Below, in pieces: positions 8,283 to 14,929 of a stretch of 25,790 nucleotides of DNA. Position 1 is the stretch's first letter. Every line of letters starts with the position of its first letter. Both the position numbers and the translations under genes were made by a program. This stretch comes from Myxococcales bacterium. GTDB taxonomy: Bacteria > Myxococcota > Polyangia > HGW-17 > SLPX01. The notes beneath the pieces were generated by a model. It worked only from the letters and a program-made list of their open reading frames with translations, did no database searches and was not told the origin of the DNA. The stretch covers positions 1 to 25,790 of the forward strand of contig SLPX01000067.1 of assembly GCA_007131745.1 (NCBI GenBank), read 5' to 3'.

Positions 8283-9371
8283 TCAGGACTCTGATTTTTC
8301 GTTTTCAGGCTTTCCGGCTTCGCTCCCCTCATCCACGGGATCCGGCGATTCATCACCAACTCCCGCTTCCGCATCTTCTCCAGCTTCGGCTTCCGCATCC
8401 TCTCCAGCTTCGGCTTTTGTCGAAACCGGTCCTTCACCCGAGTCTTCCCCTCCTTGTTTCTCTACCTTAGCGTTTTCCTCTCGGGTTTCGTCTTTATCCG
8501 GACCGCCTTCATCTTCCGCAGGAGGCTTGGAAACCACCACAACTGCCGGTCTCAACAACCTGTCATCTATTGTATAACCTTTCTGCCATTCTTCCACAAC
8601 AACATTAGGAGCGACTTCGCTTGATTCCACCTGTCCTATCGCTTCATGAAACACTGGATCAAAAGGTTCGCCCTTTGCAGAAAAAGGTTTTACCCCGAAT
8701 TTCTCAATCGCAGCGAAAAACTGTCTCAATACAAGTTCAACACCCTCCACCATGGACTCCACCGTGCCCTTGGCCGAGGCGTGTTCGAGGGCGCGTTCCA
8801 GGTTGTCCACGACTCCAAGCATCTCCGAACAAACAATCTCCCTGCCTTTGATCTTGCCGTCTCGGATCTCCCGCTTCGTTCTTTTCCGCAGATTGTCCAT
8901 ATCCGCGGCAGCCCTCAAAAGTCTCTCTTTCAGCCGCGCAACCTCTTCAAGCGACTTGTCTCGTTCAGACTTTACAGCTTCCAACTCGCTCTCAAGGTCT
9001 GCAATTAGTTTCTCCGGAGATTCCGGAGATTCTTCCCGATCCGACTTCTCTTCCGACGACTCGTCCTCATTTCCATCCGGTTCATCCGCCGCGTCGGAAG
9101 ACTCCTCTCCGGCAACATCCTCCGTTTGTTCGGAAATCTGCAAACCCTCCCGATCGTCTCCGTCAGGTTGTCGGTCACTCTCGGCGCTGTCCGTCTCTTT
9201 CACATCAGATTCGCAGTCTTTCCCCGACAGTGCAGCATCGTCGGTATTTTCTTTGTTTGCGATCTTCGATGAATCATCCGAAGTTTCACCCGCCCCATCC
9301 TCAGCCGCCTCTTCAATTTCTTCGCAACGGTTTGATTTCGGCTTTTCAGCAAACTTGTTTTCTCCAGACAC
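8283..9371 (-). CDS. grpE: GrpE nucleotide-exchange factor with long acidic extensions at both ends
   Basis: The 362-residue GrpE is almost twice the usual length of about 200. The core is residues ~121-284: a coiled coil (LIADLESELEAVKSERDKS, then NLRKRTKREI) and the beta domain with the GrpE signature FDPVFHEAIGQVES, SSEVAPNVVVEEWQKGY and RLLRPAVVVV. It releases ADP from DnaK. Residues 1-120 are almost wholly Asp/Glu/Ser and look disordered. Residues 285-362 form a second acidic tail with a small internal repeat (AEAGED). The longest frame begins at GTG 9371, preceded by AAGGGG with about 7 nt spacing. A later start would trim the acidic arm without touching the core. It heads the chaperone operon. 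Neither an hrcA gene nor a CIRCE element was seen nearby. Confidence 0.93.
   Translation of the reverse strand: MSGENKFAEKPKSNRCEEIEEAAEDGAGETSDDSSKIANKENTDDAALSGKDCESDVKETDSAESDRQPDGDDREGLQISEQTEDVAGEESSDAADEPDGNEDESSEEKSDREESPESPEKLIADLESELEAVKSERDKSLEEVARLKERLLRAAADMDNLRKRTKREIRDGKIKGREIVCSEMLGVVDNLERALEHASAKGTVESMVEGVELVLRQFFAAIEKFGVKPFSAKGEPFDPVFHEAIGQVESSEVAPNVVVEEWQKGYTIDDRLLRPAVVVVSKPPAEDEGGPDKDETREENAKVEKQGGEDSGEGPVSTKAEAGEDAEAEAGEDAEAGVGDESPDPVDEGSEAGKPENEKSES
8363..8416 (-). repeat. 24-bp direct repeat (about 2.25 copies) in the grpE tail
   Basis: Copies at 8363-8386 and 8387-8410 match at 22 of 24 positions, and a 6-nt partial copy follows. On the coding strand they encode the AEAGED(A)-type repeat of the acidic C-terminal tail. 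In-frame units (8 codons) mean copy-number change would alter tail length without a frameshift. Confidence 0.7.
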
Positions 9372-9395
9372 CTCAAAACCCCTTTTTCACTCTTT

Positions 9396-9536
9396 CTAAT
9401 TTCCCGGCAAATCGCCAACTTTTCGCAGATCCAAAAGACTCATATCAATCCATGTGCCGTTTTTCCAATGAGCAATCCACATACCCCCCGACTTGCACAA
9501 GGTCAACAACTTATTTTTTTTCAAAACTTCCTCCAT
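9396..9536 (-). CDS. Possible 46-residue small protein upstream of grpE (doubtful)
   Basis: An ATG at 9536 opens a 46-codon frame ending with TAG at 9396-9398. It begins MEEVLKKNKLLTLCKSGG and contains MWIAHWKNGTWIDMSLLD. It fills most of the 231-bp gap between ruvB and grpE. Against it, no convincing Shine-Dalgarno precedes it, and a plausible grpE promoter (9478-9506) lies inside it. I recognise no family. It is listed only because the residue composition looks protein-like (Trp, Leu and Asp spread, no low complexity). Confidence 0.22.
   Translation of the reverse strand: MEEVLKKNKLLTLCKSGGMWIAHWKNGTWIDMSLLDLRKVGDLPGN
9478..9506 (-). promoter_or_regulatory. Candidate sigma-70-type promoter for the grpE-dnaK-dnaJ operon
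   Basis: On the minus strand TTGACC (9501-9506) is followed after exactly 17 nt by TATGTG (9478-9483), about 107 bp before the grpE start. The -35 is 5/6 to consensus and the -10 is weak. No sigma-32-type (CTTGAA/CCCCAT) or CIRCE palindrome is visible in the gap, so heat-shock control is not evident from sequence. The assignment rests on spacing and position only. Confidence 0.35.
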
Positions 9537-9602
9537 GAAAAACACCCGCTTTTATGTATGCGTCCGGGCCTGTGGTATCGCCACCAACGATTCTTCGCAA
9601 GA

Positions 9603-10721
9603 TCATTCATAATCCTTGGGCAACAACTCCTGTTGAACCGACAGCTCCCGGCTCACATCATCAGCTTCCGAATCCCCGGGCTCGAGTCCAAGATGAAGAT
9701 AAGATTTTTTTGTAGCCACCCTGCCTCTTGGACTACGATGTAGGAAGCCCTGCTGTATCAAAAAAGGCTCCACAACCTCTTCAATCGTATGACGTTCTTC
9801 GCTCACGGCCGCTGCAAGTGAATCAATGCCCACAGGTCCTCCGCCGAAACGGCGGATGGCCGTCGTCAAAAGCCGCCTGTCCAGTGAATCCAGCCCCTGC
9901 TTGTCTACATCAAGGCGATCCAAAGCGTAATCCGCCATCTTCTTGTCGATTTTCCCATCGGCCTCCACAACGGCAAAATCCCACACTCTTCTCAGCAAGC
10001 GATTTGCTATTCTCGGCGTACCCCTTGATCGCCGACCGATCTCCAGAGCGCCACCCTCCGTAATTTCAACTCCCAGTCTTCGCGCGCTGCGAATGACAAT
10101 TTCCGACAACTCTGCATTTGAATAGTAATCCAGCCGACATACCACGCCGAACCTGTCTCGCATGGGCGAAGTCAACAACCCCGTACGGGTTGTTGCCCCT
10201 GCAAGGGTGAACTTGGAAAGCGGAAGCGTTACGGTCTGTGCATGGGGACCGTCTCCTATGAGCACATCCAACCTGAAATCTTCCATGGCCGGATACAGGC
10301 TCTCCTCCACCACGGGAACCATCCTGTGAATTTCATCAATAAATAAAACATCACCTCTTTGCAAATTCGTCAAAACACCTGCGAGCACCCCCTTGTGATC
10401 CATCGCAGGTCCGGACGTGCCATGCAACTCCGCGCCCATGGCATCGGCAATGATGTGAGCGAGCGTCGTCTTGCCCAATCCCGGCGGGCCGCAAAACAGC
10501 ACATGGTCCAAAACGTCGGACCTCTTTTTAGCCGATTCCACAAACACCTTCAGGTTGTCTGTGACTTTTTTCTGCCCGACATAATCTTCAAAAGTTTTAG
10601 GCCTGAGCAAATTCTCGACCCGGCCTTCGCCTTTTTGAGACTCAGCCGCGAGAGGAGATTCCACGGATCTGCCGACTGCTTTTGTTTCCAACCCCTCTTC
10701 ATCGTGCCGACTTCGCGCCAT
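9603..10721 (-). CDS. ruvB: Holliday junction branch-migration helicase RuvB
   Basis: This 372-residue AAA+ motor drives branch migration of Holliday junctions with RuvA. Walker A is GPPGLGKT (residues 78-85), Walker B DEIH (129-132), sensor-1 region AGATTRTG (about 174-181). The RuvB-typical [13 protein letters not shown] is at 38-50 and the C-terminal winged helix contains [18 protein letters not shown] and [16 protein letters not shown]. The N-terminus is about 15-20 residues longer than usual and charged. ATG 10721 has AGGAG with an 8-nt spacer. It is the last gene of the yebC-ruvC-ruvA-ruvB block, 47 bp after ruvA. All key residues are present. Confidence 0.98.
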   Translation of the reverse strand: MARSRHDEEGLETKAVGRSVESPLAAESQKGEGRVENLLRPKTFEDYVGQKKVTDNLKVFVESAKKRSDVLDHVLFCGPPGLGKTTLAHIIADAMGAELHGTSGPAMDHKGVLAGVLTNLQRGDVLFIDEIHRMVPVVEESLYPAMEDFRLDVLIGDGPHAQTVTLPLSKFTLAGATTRTGLLTSPMRDRFGVVCRLDYYSNAELSEIVIRSARRLGVEITEGGALEIGRRSRGTPRIANRLLRRVWDFAVVEADGKIDKKMADYALDRLDVDKQGLDSLDRRLLTTAIRRFGGGPVGIDSLAAAVSEERHTIEEVVEPFLIQQGFLHRSPRGRVATKKSYLHLGLEPGDSEADDVSRELSVQQELLPKDYE

Positions 10722-10768
10722 CTTTCATACTCCTTGTCAAAGGACCAACCTGCCAACCGATTATCCGA

Positions 10769-11419
10769 TCAACCGGCACTCTTTCTGTCGACCGCCCGAT
10801 GAAGAAGCTTCAATCCCTTCATAAGCGCATCCTCTAATTTCAGTTTCTCTCCATCCTGACCGTCACGCAGTTCCTTGATTATCTTGTCCACGTGCGATGT
10901 TTTGTAACCCATGTTGCACAAAGCCGAATGTACATCAGCAAAAACCCTTACAGTCGAATCCTCCGCGCCATCCAAAACCGGACCGCCCGAAGAAAGACCG
11001 GTTCCCGCAAATGAAACCTTCTTCAGTTTTCCCTGCAACTCCACCACAAGCCTTTGCGCTGTTTTCCTTCCCACGCCGGGGATCATCGTCAGCCTGTTCA
11101 AATCTTCACAACGTACTGCATCCATCAAAGCAGGAACTTCGACCGCGGACAGAATTCCCAGCGCCACCCTGGGACCAATTCCCGGAATTCCAATCAACAT
11201 CCTGAAAATTCTTCTTTCAAGCCCGTCATAAAAACCGAAAAGATCGATTCCGCGTTCATGCAAATTGGTATGAACATGAAGAAGACAGGACTCTCCCTCT
11301 TTTGGAAGCTTACTAAACGTCATAGCGGAAACAAAAACGCAAAAACCAACGCCCCCGACATCCAGAATCAATCCCTCCGGGTTCTTTTCCACCAGTTTTC
11401 CTTCGAGACGCGCTATCAT
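10769..11419 (-). CDS. ruvA: Holliday junction DNA-binding protein RuvA
   Basis: The 216-residue protein forms the tetramer that binds four-way junctions and loads RuvB. It starts with the OB-fold domain (MIARLEGKLVEK) and has two helix-hairpin-helix motifs, IGIPGIGPRVALGILS and LTMIPGVGRKTAQRLV. The flexible linker leads to the C-terminal RuvB-contact domain (HSALCNMGYKTSHVDKII). ATG 11419 was chosen over in-frame codons up to 11452 because it starts the conserved N-terminus exactly and has AGGAG with a 6-nt spacer. It lies 50 bp after ruvC and 47 bp before ruvB, consistent with co-transcription. Confidence 0.97.
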   Translation of the reverse strand: MIARLEGKLVEKNPEGLILDVGGVGFCVFVSAMTFSKLPKEGESCLLHVHTNLHERGIDLFGFYDGLERRIFRMLIGIPGIGPRVALGILSAVEVPALMDAVRCEDLNRLTMIPGVGRKTAQRLVVELQGKLKKVSFAGTGLSSGGPVLDGAEDSTVRVFADVHSALCNMGYKTSHVDKIIKELRDGQDGEKLKLEDALMKGLKLLHRAVDRKSAG

Positions 11420-11469
11420 ATTAAACTCCTGATGACGGTTCCGGGTGACCATCCGAAAACGCCGAACAA

Positions 11470-12024
11470 CTATCGCCCTTTTCTGTGCCTTCCCCTCAAG
11501 ACGTTCCCCGGAGTCCGCACCACATCACGCCACGCGTGCCTCACGTGACAAAGAGCCACTGCAAGGGCATCCGAAGCATCACTGGCAGGTGTCCGCTCGA
11601 GCCCCATAAGAACCTGCACCATTCGTTGAATCTGTGCCTTGCTTGCGCGGCCGCGGCCGGTCACCGTCTTTTTCACTACCGCGGGCGAATAGGAATGCAC
11701 AACCAACCCCTTTTCAGCGGCGGTCAGCAAAAGCGCCCCTCGGACATGTCCCAGTTTCAACGCGGACCTGACATTTCGCTGTACGAACACATCTTCAACC
11801 GCTACGCAAATAGGTTTGAATTCTTTGATCAATTCCCGCACGCCGTCCGCTATTTCCAGCAATCTCTTTTCCAGCAACAAGTCTCCCGAAATCCTTATCA
11901 CGCCGCACTCCCGGTACCGTGGTTTCACCGGATCAGACATCTCAACAACACCGTACCCAGTGACACGGGATCCCGGATCCAACCCCAACACGTTAAGAGA
12001 TTCTTGTAGCTTGTTTTTATCCAT
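11470..12024 (-). CDS. ruvC: Crossover junction endodeoxyribonuclease RuvC
   Basis: This 184-residue RNase H-fold resolvase cuts Holliday junctions symmetrically with Mg2+. The four acidic catalytic residues are present: D16 (GLDPGSRVTGYG), E77 (VEDVF), D149 and D152 (SDASDA). They have the relative spacing expected from E. coli D7/E66/D138/D141. The conserved VVKKTVTGRGRASKAQIQ is also intact. The C-terminus after residue 165 is a short basic tail (GNVLRGRHRKGR). The ATG at 12024 has no strong ribosome site, but no better start is available before the conserved GLDPG. It sits between yebC (90 bp upstream) and ruvA (50 bp downstream), the classic order. Confidence 0.97.
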   Translation of the reverse strand: MDKNKLQESLNVLGLDPGSRVTGYGVVEMSDPVKPRYRECGVIRISGDLLLEKRLLEIADGVRELIKEFKPICVAVEDVFVQRNVRSALKLGHVRGALLLTAAEKGLVVHSYSPAVVKKTVTGRGRASKAQIQRMVQVLMGLERTPASDASDALAVALCHVRHAWRDVVRTPGNVLRGRHRKGR

Positions 12025-12113
12025 TAACTTCGATTAGGAGCACGGCAAAACGTCAAATCGACCATCCGCCGAACCCTTCCATTACAGTGAAACTCTCGGG
12101 AAAAACGGCAAAC

Positions 12114-12866
12114 TTATGAAGAGAATTTTTCTATGATCTCGTCATCTATGTCAAAATCAGAATAAACATTCTGGACGTCGTCGAGATCATCCAGCTTGTT
12201 GTAGATTTTCAGCATCATCTCCGCGTCTTTGCCTTCCAGTTTGACGGTGGTAAGAGGCAGAAGTCCGATTTCCGCGTTCAATTGAGCCGGCATATCGGTT
12301 TTTTCCAACTTCTCTTTCACGTCAACAAAGGCAGACGGATCACAGACAACCAACCATTCTTCCCCTTCATCCCGTACATCATCCGCGCCGGCTTCGAGCG
12401 CCGCTTCCATCAGAACATCCTCGGCTACATCCTTTTTTCCGTAGGAGATCATGCCCAATCTTTCAAACTTGAAAGCGACCGTCCCGGCCTTGCCCAGCGA
12501 CCCATTATGTTTCGAAAGAATGTGCTTTACTTCCGCCACGGTCCGATTCTTGTTGTCCGTGACCGTTTCTATATAAATCGCAGCGCCCCCGGGCCCATAA
12601 CCTTCGTAACTTACCTCCTCGTAGTTAACCCCTTCCAATTCCCCGGTCCCCTTCTTGATCGCTCTCTCGATATTATCGGAGGGCATGTTTGCAGCGCGCG
12701 CGCGATCCACTCCCGCTCTCAATCTCGGATTGGCCGACAAATCACCGCCGCCAAGCCTGGCGGCCACCGTGATTTCCTTGATTATCTTGGTAAAAACCTT
12801 TCCCCGTTTCGCGTCGGCTGCGCTTTTCTTGTGCTTGATGGTTGACCATTTACTGTGACCGCTCAT
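12114..12866 (-). CDS. yebC: YebC/PmpR (TACO1-type) family protein
   Basis: The 250-residue protein has the diagnostic N-terminus [19 protein letters not shown]. Other family stretches are [26 protein letters not shown], split here as [17 protein letters not shown], then [14 protein letters not shown] and [14 protein letters not shown]. Members are annotated as DNA-binding transcription regulators, and more recent work links YebC/TACO1 proteins to translation of difficult proline stretches. Which applies here cannot be told from sequence. ATG 12866 begins the conserved sequence and has AAGGA with a 7-nt spacer; an in-frame start 7 codons upstream is less likely. It heads the ruv block, as in many bacteria. 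Confidence 0.96.
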   Translation of the reverse strand: MSGHSKWSTIKHKKSAADAKRGKVFTKIIKEITVAARLGGGDLSANPRLRAGVDRARAANMPSDNIERAIKKGTGELEGVNYEEVSYEGYGPGGAAIYIETVTDNKNRTVAEVKHILSKHNGSLGKAGTVAFKFERLGMISYGKKDVAEDVLMEAALEAGADDVRDEGEEWLVVCDPSAFVDVKEKLEKTDMPAQLNAEIGLLPLTTVKLEGKDAEMMLKIYNKLDDLDDVQNVYSDFDIDDEIIEKFSS

Positions 12867-13220
12867 TAAGAAATCCTTCCAGTTCAAGCCGGAAACTTTG
12901 AATCATCCGGCCCGGAATGATGAAAAAACACAAAACCCACGGACAAACATTCGTTACCATGAACTTGGTTTTTACGGCAAGATGTTTGAACAAAAACCAG
13001 GCTGAAGATCTCCCCGACCGCACGACAGTAATGGGTTTAGGATGTCTCCGACAGCAAAGATTTTTTATTTCTTGGAAAGCGCCTCGAATGGGTGATTTTT
13101 GAGAGAATTGACTATAGCCGCTTTTTTGGCTGAAAGATCATGAAATTCCTTGAGTTGCTGTTGACCGAAACAATAATCTGATGGTATTTTCGGTCCACCA
13201 GAGAAAACCAGGAGAAGAGA
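12867..13220. other. 354-bp divergent intergenic region, no convincing gene
   Basis: This gap separates yebC (minus) from the acidic-protein gene (plus). A 61-codon frame at 12917-13102 has no ribosome site and an untypical composition, so I do not call it. Close to yebC a near-perfect palindrome lies at 12902-12921 (ATCATCCGG, C, CCGGAATGAT), 36 bp before the yebC start. It could be an operator, but its 1-nt centre rules out an RNA hairpin of normal shape. The promoter side facing the plus-strand genes is listed separately. No tRNA- or riboswitch-like fold was recognised. Confidence 0.6.
13161..13195 (+). promoter_or_regulatory. Candidate promoter spanned by an 8-bp inverted repeat
   Basis: TTGACC (13161-13166), an 18-nt spacer and TATTTT (13185-13190) form a plausible sigma-70 promoter about 31 bp before the ATG at 13221. 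A perfect 8-bp inverted repeat, GACCGAAA (13163-13170) and TTTCGGTC (13188-13195) with 17 bp between, covers both promoter elements. The half-sites are 25 bp apart centre to centre, about 2.4 DNA turns. This is compatible with an operator for a dimeric regulator or, in RNA, with a hairpin. Confidence 0.45.
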
Positions 13221-13835
13221 ATGATCCCATACGAAAAACTATGTAAGGCCCTTGACAGGCACAAGAGAAAGATGCGGGGGGAACCGCTTGAAGAACCTCT
13301 TGCCGTGGAGGAGAATTTCCAGGAACAGGAAGTGGAAGAATTCGCGGTTGATGACGATGCGATCATGGAAGATCCCCTCATGGCGACGGATCCAGGAATA
13401 ATGGCGGAAGGGGATGATGAAGATTACGTTGAAGCGGGGCCGCTTCAATTGGATGAATCGGGAGACAATGAACCACCTCCTCCGTATCCCCAGACCGAGG
13501 ATTACGAGGACATTCCACCAGAGTTCGAAACAAACCCGGCCGTAGAACCGGCGCCCGAATACCCACTGGATCCCGAAGTCGAATCGGATGCAATGGGAGA
13601 ACCGGGGGTCGAAGAGTATCAACCCGAACCCCCGGAACAATGGCCCGAACCGGGTGCAATCCCTCCGGGGCCGCCTCCAACGCCTCCCATGCAACAGGAT
13701 GGAGAAGCAAAAAAGACCATGTTCGGGATGCCGGCAGGTCCCGAACCTTTGCCCCAGGTGCCTGAAACAACCCAGGAAATAGACGTAGATTCGGTTGACA
13801 TGATAGATGATGATCTTGATCCGGATCCGAATTGA
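13221..13835 (+). CDS. Acidic, proline-rich, probably disordered protein, unknown function
   Basis: The 204-residue protein starts at ATG 13221 with a good AGGAG and a 6-8 nt spacer. Only the first 20 residues (MIPYEKLCKALDRHKRKMRG) are basic and possibly helical. The rest is dominated by Glu, Asp and Pro, with no hydrophobic core and no membrane segment or signal. Near the C-terminus is KKTMFGMPA (T166), which resembles short K/R-T-M-x-G-x-P motifs I recall in other Myxococcota proteins; this recollection cannot be checked here. It may be a phosphosite or docking peptide. The next gene follows after 32 bp, so the two are probably one operon. The long skewed composition could in principle be non-coding, but the ribosome site and operon context argue for a real gene. 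Confidence 0.7.
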   Translation: MIPYEKLCKALDRHKRKMRGEPLEEPLAVEENFQEQEVEEFAVDDDAIMEDPLMATDPGIMAEGDDEDYVEAGPLQLDESGDNEPPPPYPQTEDYEDIPPEFETNPAVEPAPEYPLDPEVESDAMGEPGVEEYQPEPPEQWPEPGAIPPGPPPTPPMQQDGEAKKTMFGMPAGPEPLPQVPETTQEIDVDSVDMIDDDLDPDPN

Positions 13836-13867
13836 TCTGCAAACCGTCCGGTAGGACGGAGTTGAAT

Positions 13868-14830
13868 ATGTCGAACTTCAAATCATTCGCGGAAGCTGAT
13901 TTTGACGCGTACCAGGCCAAGAAATGGGCCAGCAATGTCTACAACCTGGAGAGACTTCAGGTAAAACAGAAGCTGGAAAGCTTGGGAAAAACACTGTCGC
14001 CCAAACTGTCTGTGCCTAACAGTCACCCATTGTCGTGGGAAGTGTCGGTAGAACACCCGGCAATCTGGAACAACAGACAGGTAACCGGCCAACACCTGTA
14101 TTTTTTGCGATCACCCGAGGCAAGAAACGAGATTCAAAGCAGGGTTTCACGAAGCCGCCCCATCAACAATCTGCTTGCGGATCCATCTCCGTACAAAGAA
14201 CATATACATCTTTCGCTTTCCCTGGATGACAAGGGGATCGTCTGCGGACTCACCCTTTTTGCTGAAGCTTATGTGGACCACAAGAACTTCCTGAAAAAAC
14301 TCGAAAACGGATGGGAGCGATCCAAGTTCCACGGCATATACGCAGACCTTCCTTCCACTTTTTTCGTGGAAACCGATCATCTCACCGAAAAGAAAACTCC
14401 GGTGAAGGATCTCGACCCTTCCAAGTTGACATCGCTTTTGCTGGAAGACAAAAAATCAGCGTCAGTGCCTTCAGGAATAGTGCTCCGAATAGCCAATTTC
14501 CTGGAAAAAACCGACCCACGGCTCACGTCCCCGGAAATTTCCGATACTCTCCTGGAGTTTTTTATCACACTCATACCGCTGTATGGATTCATCGAATGGC
14601 GGAGAGACAATGATCACATGGAAGTGCTGAAGGAGATTCGTGAGCATCGCAAAGAACAGATCAGCAAGAGATTGTCGCCGCAAAGTCCGGTACGAGTTAC
14701 TTCGGGATTGTGGTCGGGGAAAAAAGGAATCGTGCAGGAAGTCGATGCACGGGGACATGTGAAAGTGTTGATCGGTAAAATAACGGTTCAATTGGAAACA
14801 TCGGATGTAATCGCTCTATCCGAAAAATAA
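13868..14830 (+). CDS. Unknown protein with a C-terminal KOW-like motif
   Basis: The product is a 320-residue soluble protein. The start ATG 13868 has GGAG with a 6-nt spacer; an in-frame codon 12 residues earlier has none. The N-terminal third is helical (YQAKKWASNVYNLERLQVKQ). The middle (about 50-170) looks like an alpha/beta domain (HIHLSLSLDDKGIVCGLTLF, then FHGIYADLPSTFFVE). Residues ~220-270 are helical. Residues 274-316 match a KOW/SH3-like fold: SPVRVTSGLWSGKKGIVQEV followed by GHVKVLIGKITVQLE. KOW domains occur in NusG, Spt5 and ribosomal proteins and bind RNA or RNA polymerase partners. That suggests, but does not prove, a role near transcription or translation. I do not recognise the N-terminal 270 residues. 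Confidence 0.8.
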   Translation: MSNFKSFAEADFDAYQAKKWASNVYNLERLQVKQKLESLGKTLSPKLSVPNSHPLSWEVSVEHPAIWNNRQVTGQHLYFLRSPEARNEIQSRVSRSRPINNLLADPSPYKEHIHLSLSLDDKGIVCGLTLFAEAYVDHKNFLKKLENGWERSKFHGIYADLPSTFFVETDHLTEKKTPVKDLDPSKLTSLLLEDKKSASVPSGIVLRIANFLEKTDPRLTSPEISDTLLEFFITLIPLYGFIEWRRDNDHMEVLKEIREHRKEQISKRLSPQSPVRVTSGLWSGKKGIVQEVDARGHVKVLIGKITVQLETSDVIALSEK

Positions 14831-14929
14831 ACACGCTCACATTGACCGCGGCTCCACACCACCATGCTGCTTTTCTCCATGCGACCATGTTTGTCCGAAT
14901 CTCAATGATATCCGGTTTAGATTGCTCCA

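Noticed and set aside
8752..9399. Ser-rich plus-strand frame opposite grpE
   Set aside because: It is an antisense shadow of the acidic GrpE arms (GAN codons read in reverse).
9372..9602. CIRCE or sigma-32 heat-shock element before grpE
   Set aside because: I looked for TTAGCACTC-N9-GAGTGCTAA and for CTTGAA/CCCCAT patterns and found neither.
12917..13102. 61-codon plus-strand frame in the yebC upstream gap
   Set aside because: No ribosome site, untypical composition, no resemblance to a family, and it crosses the near-palindrome region.
13239..13935. Long minus-strand frames opposite the acidic protein gene
   Set aside because: They mirror the Glu/Pro-rich codons of the plus-strand gene, which has a good ribosome site and an operon partner.
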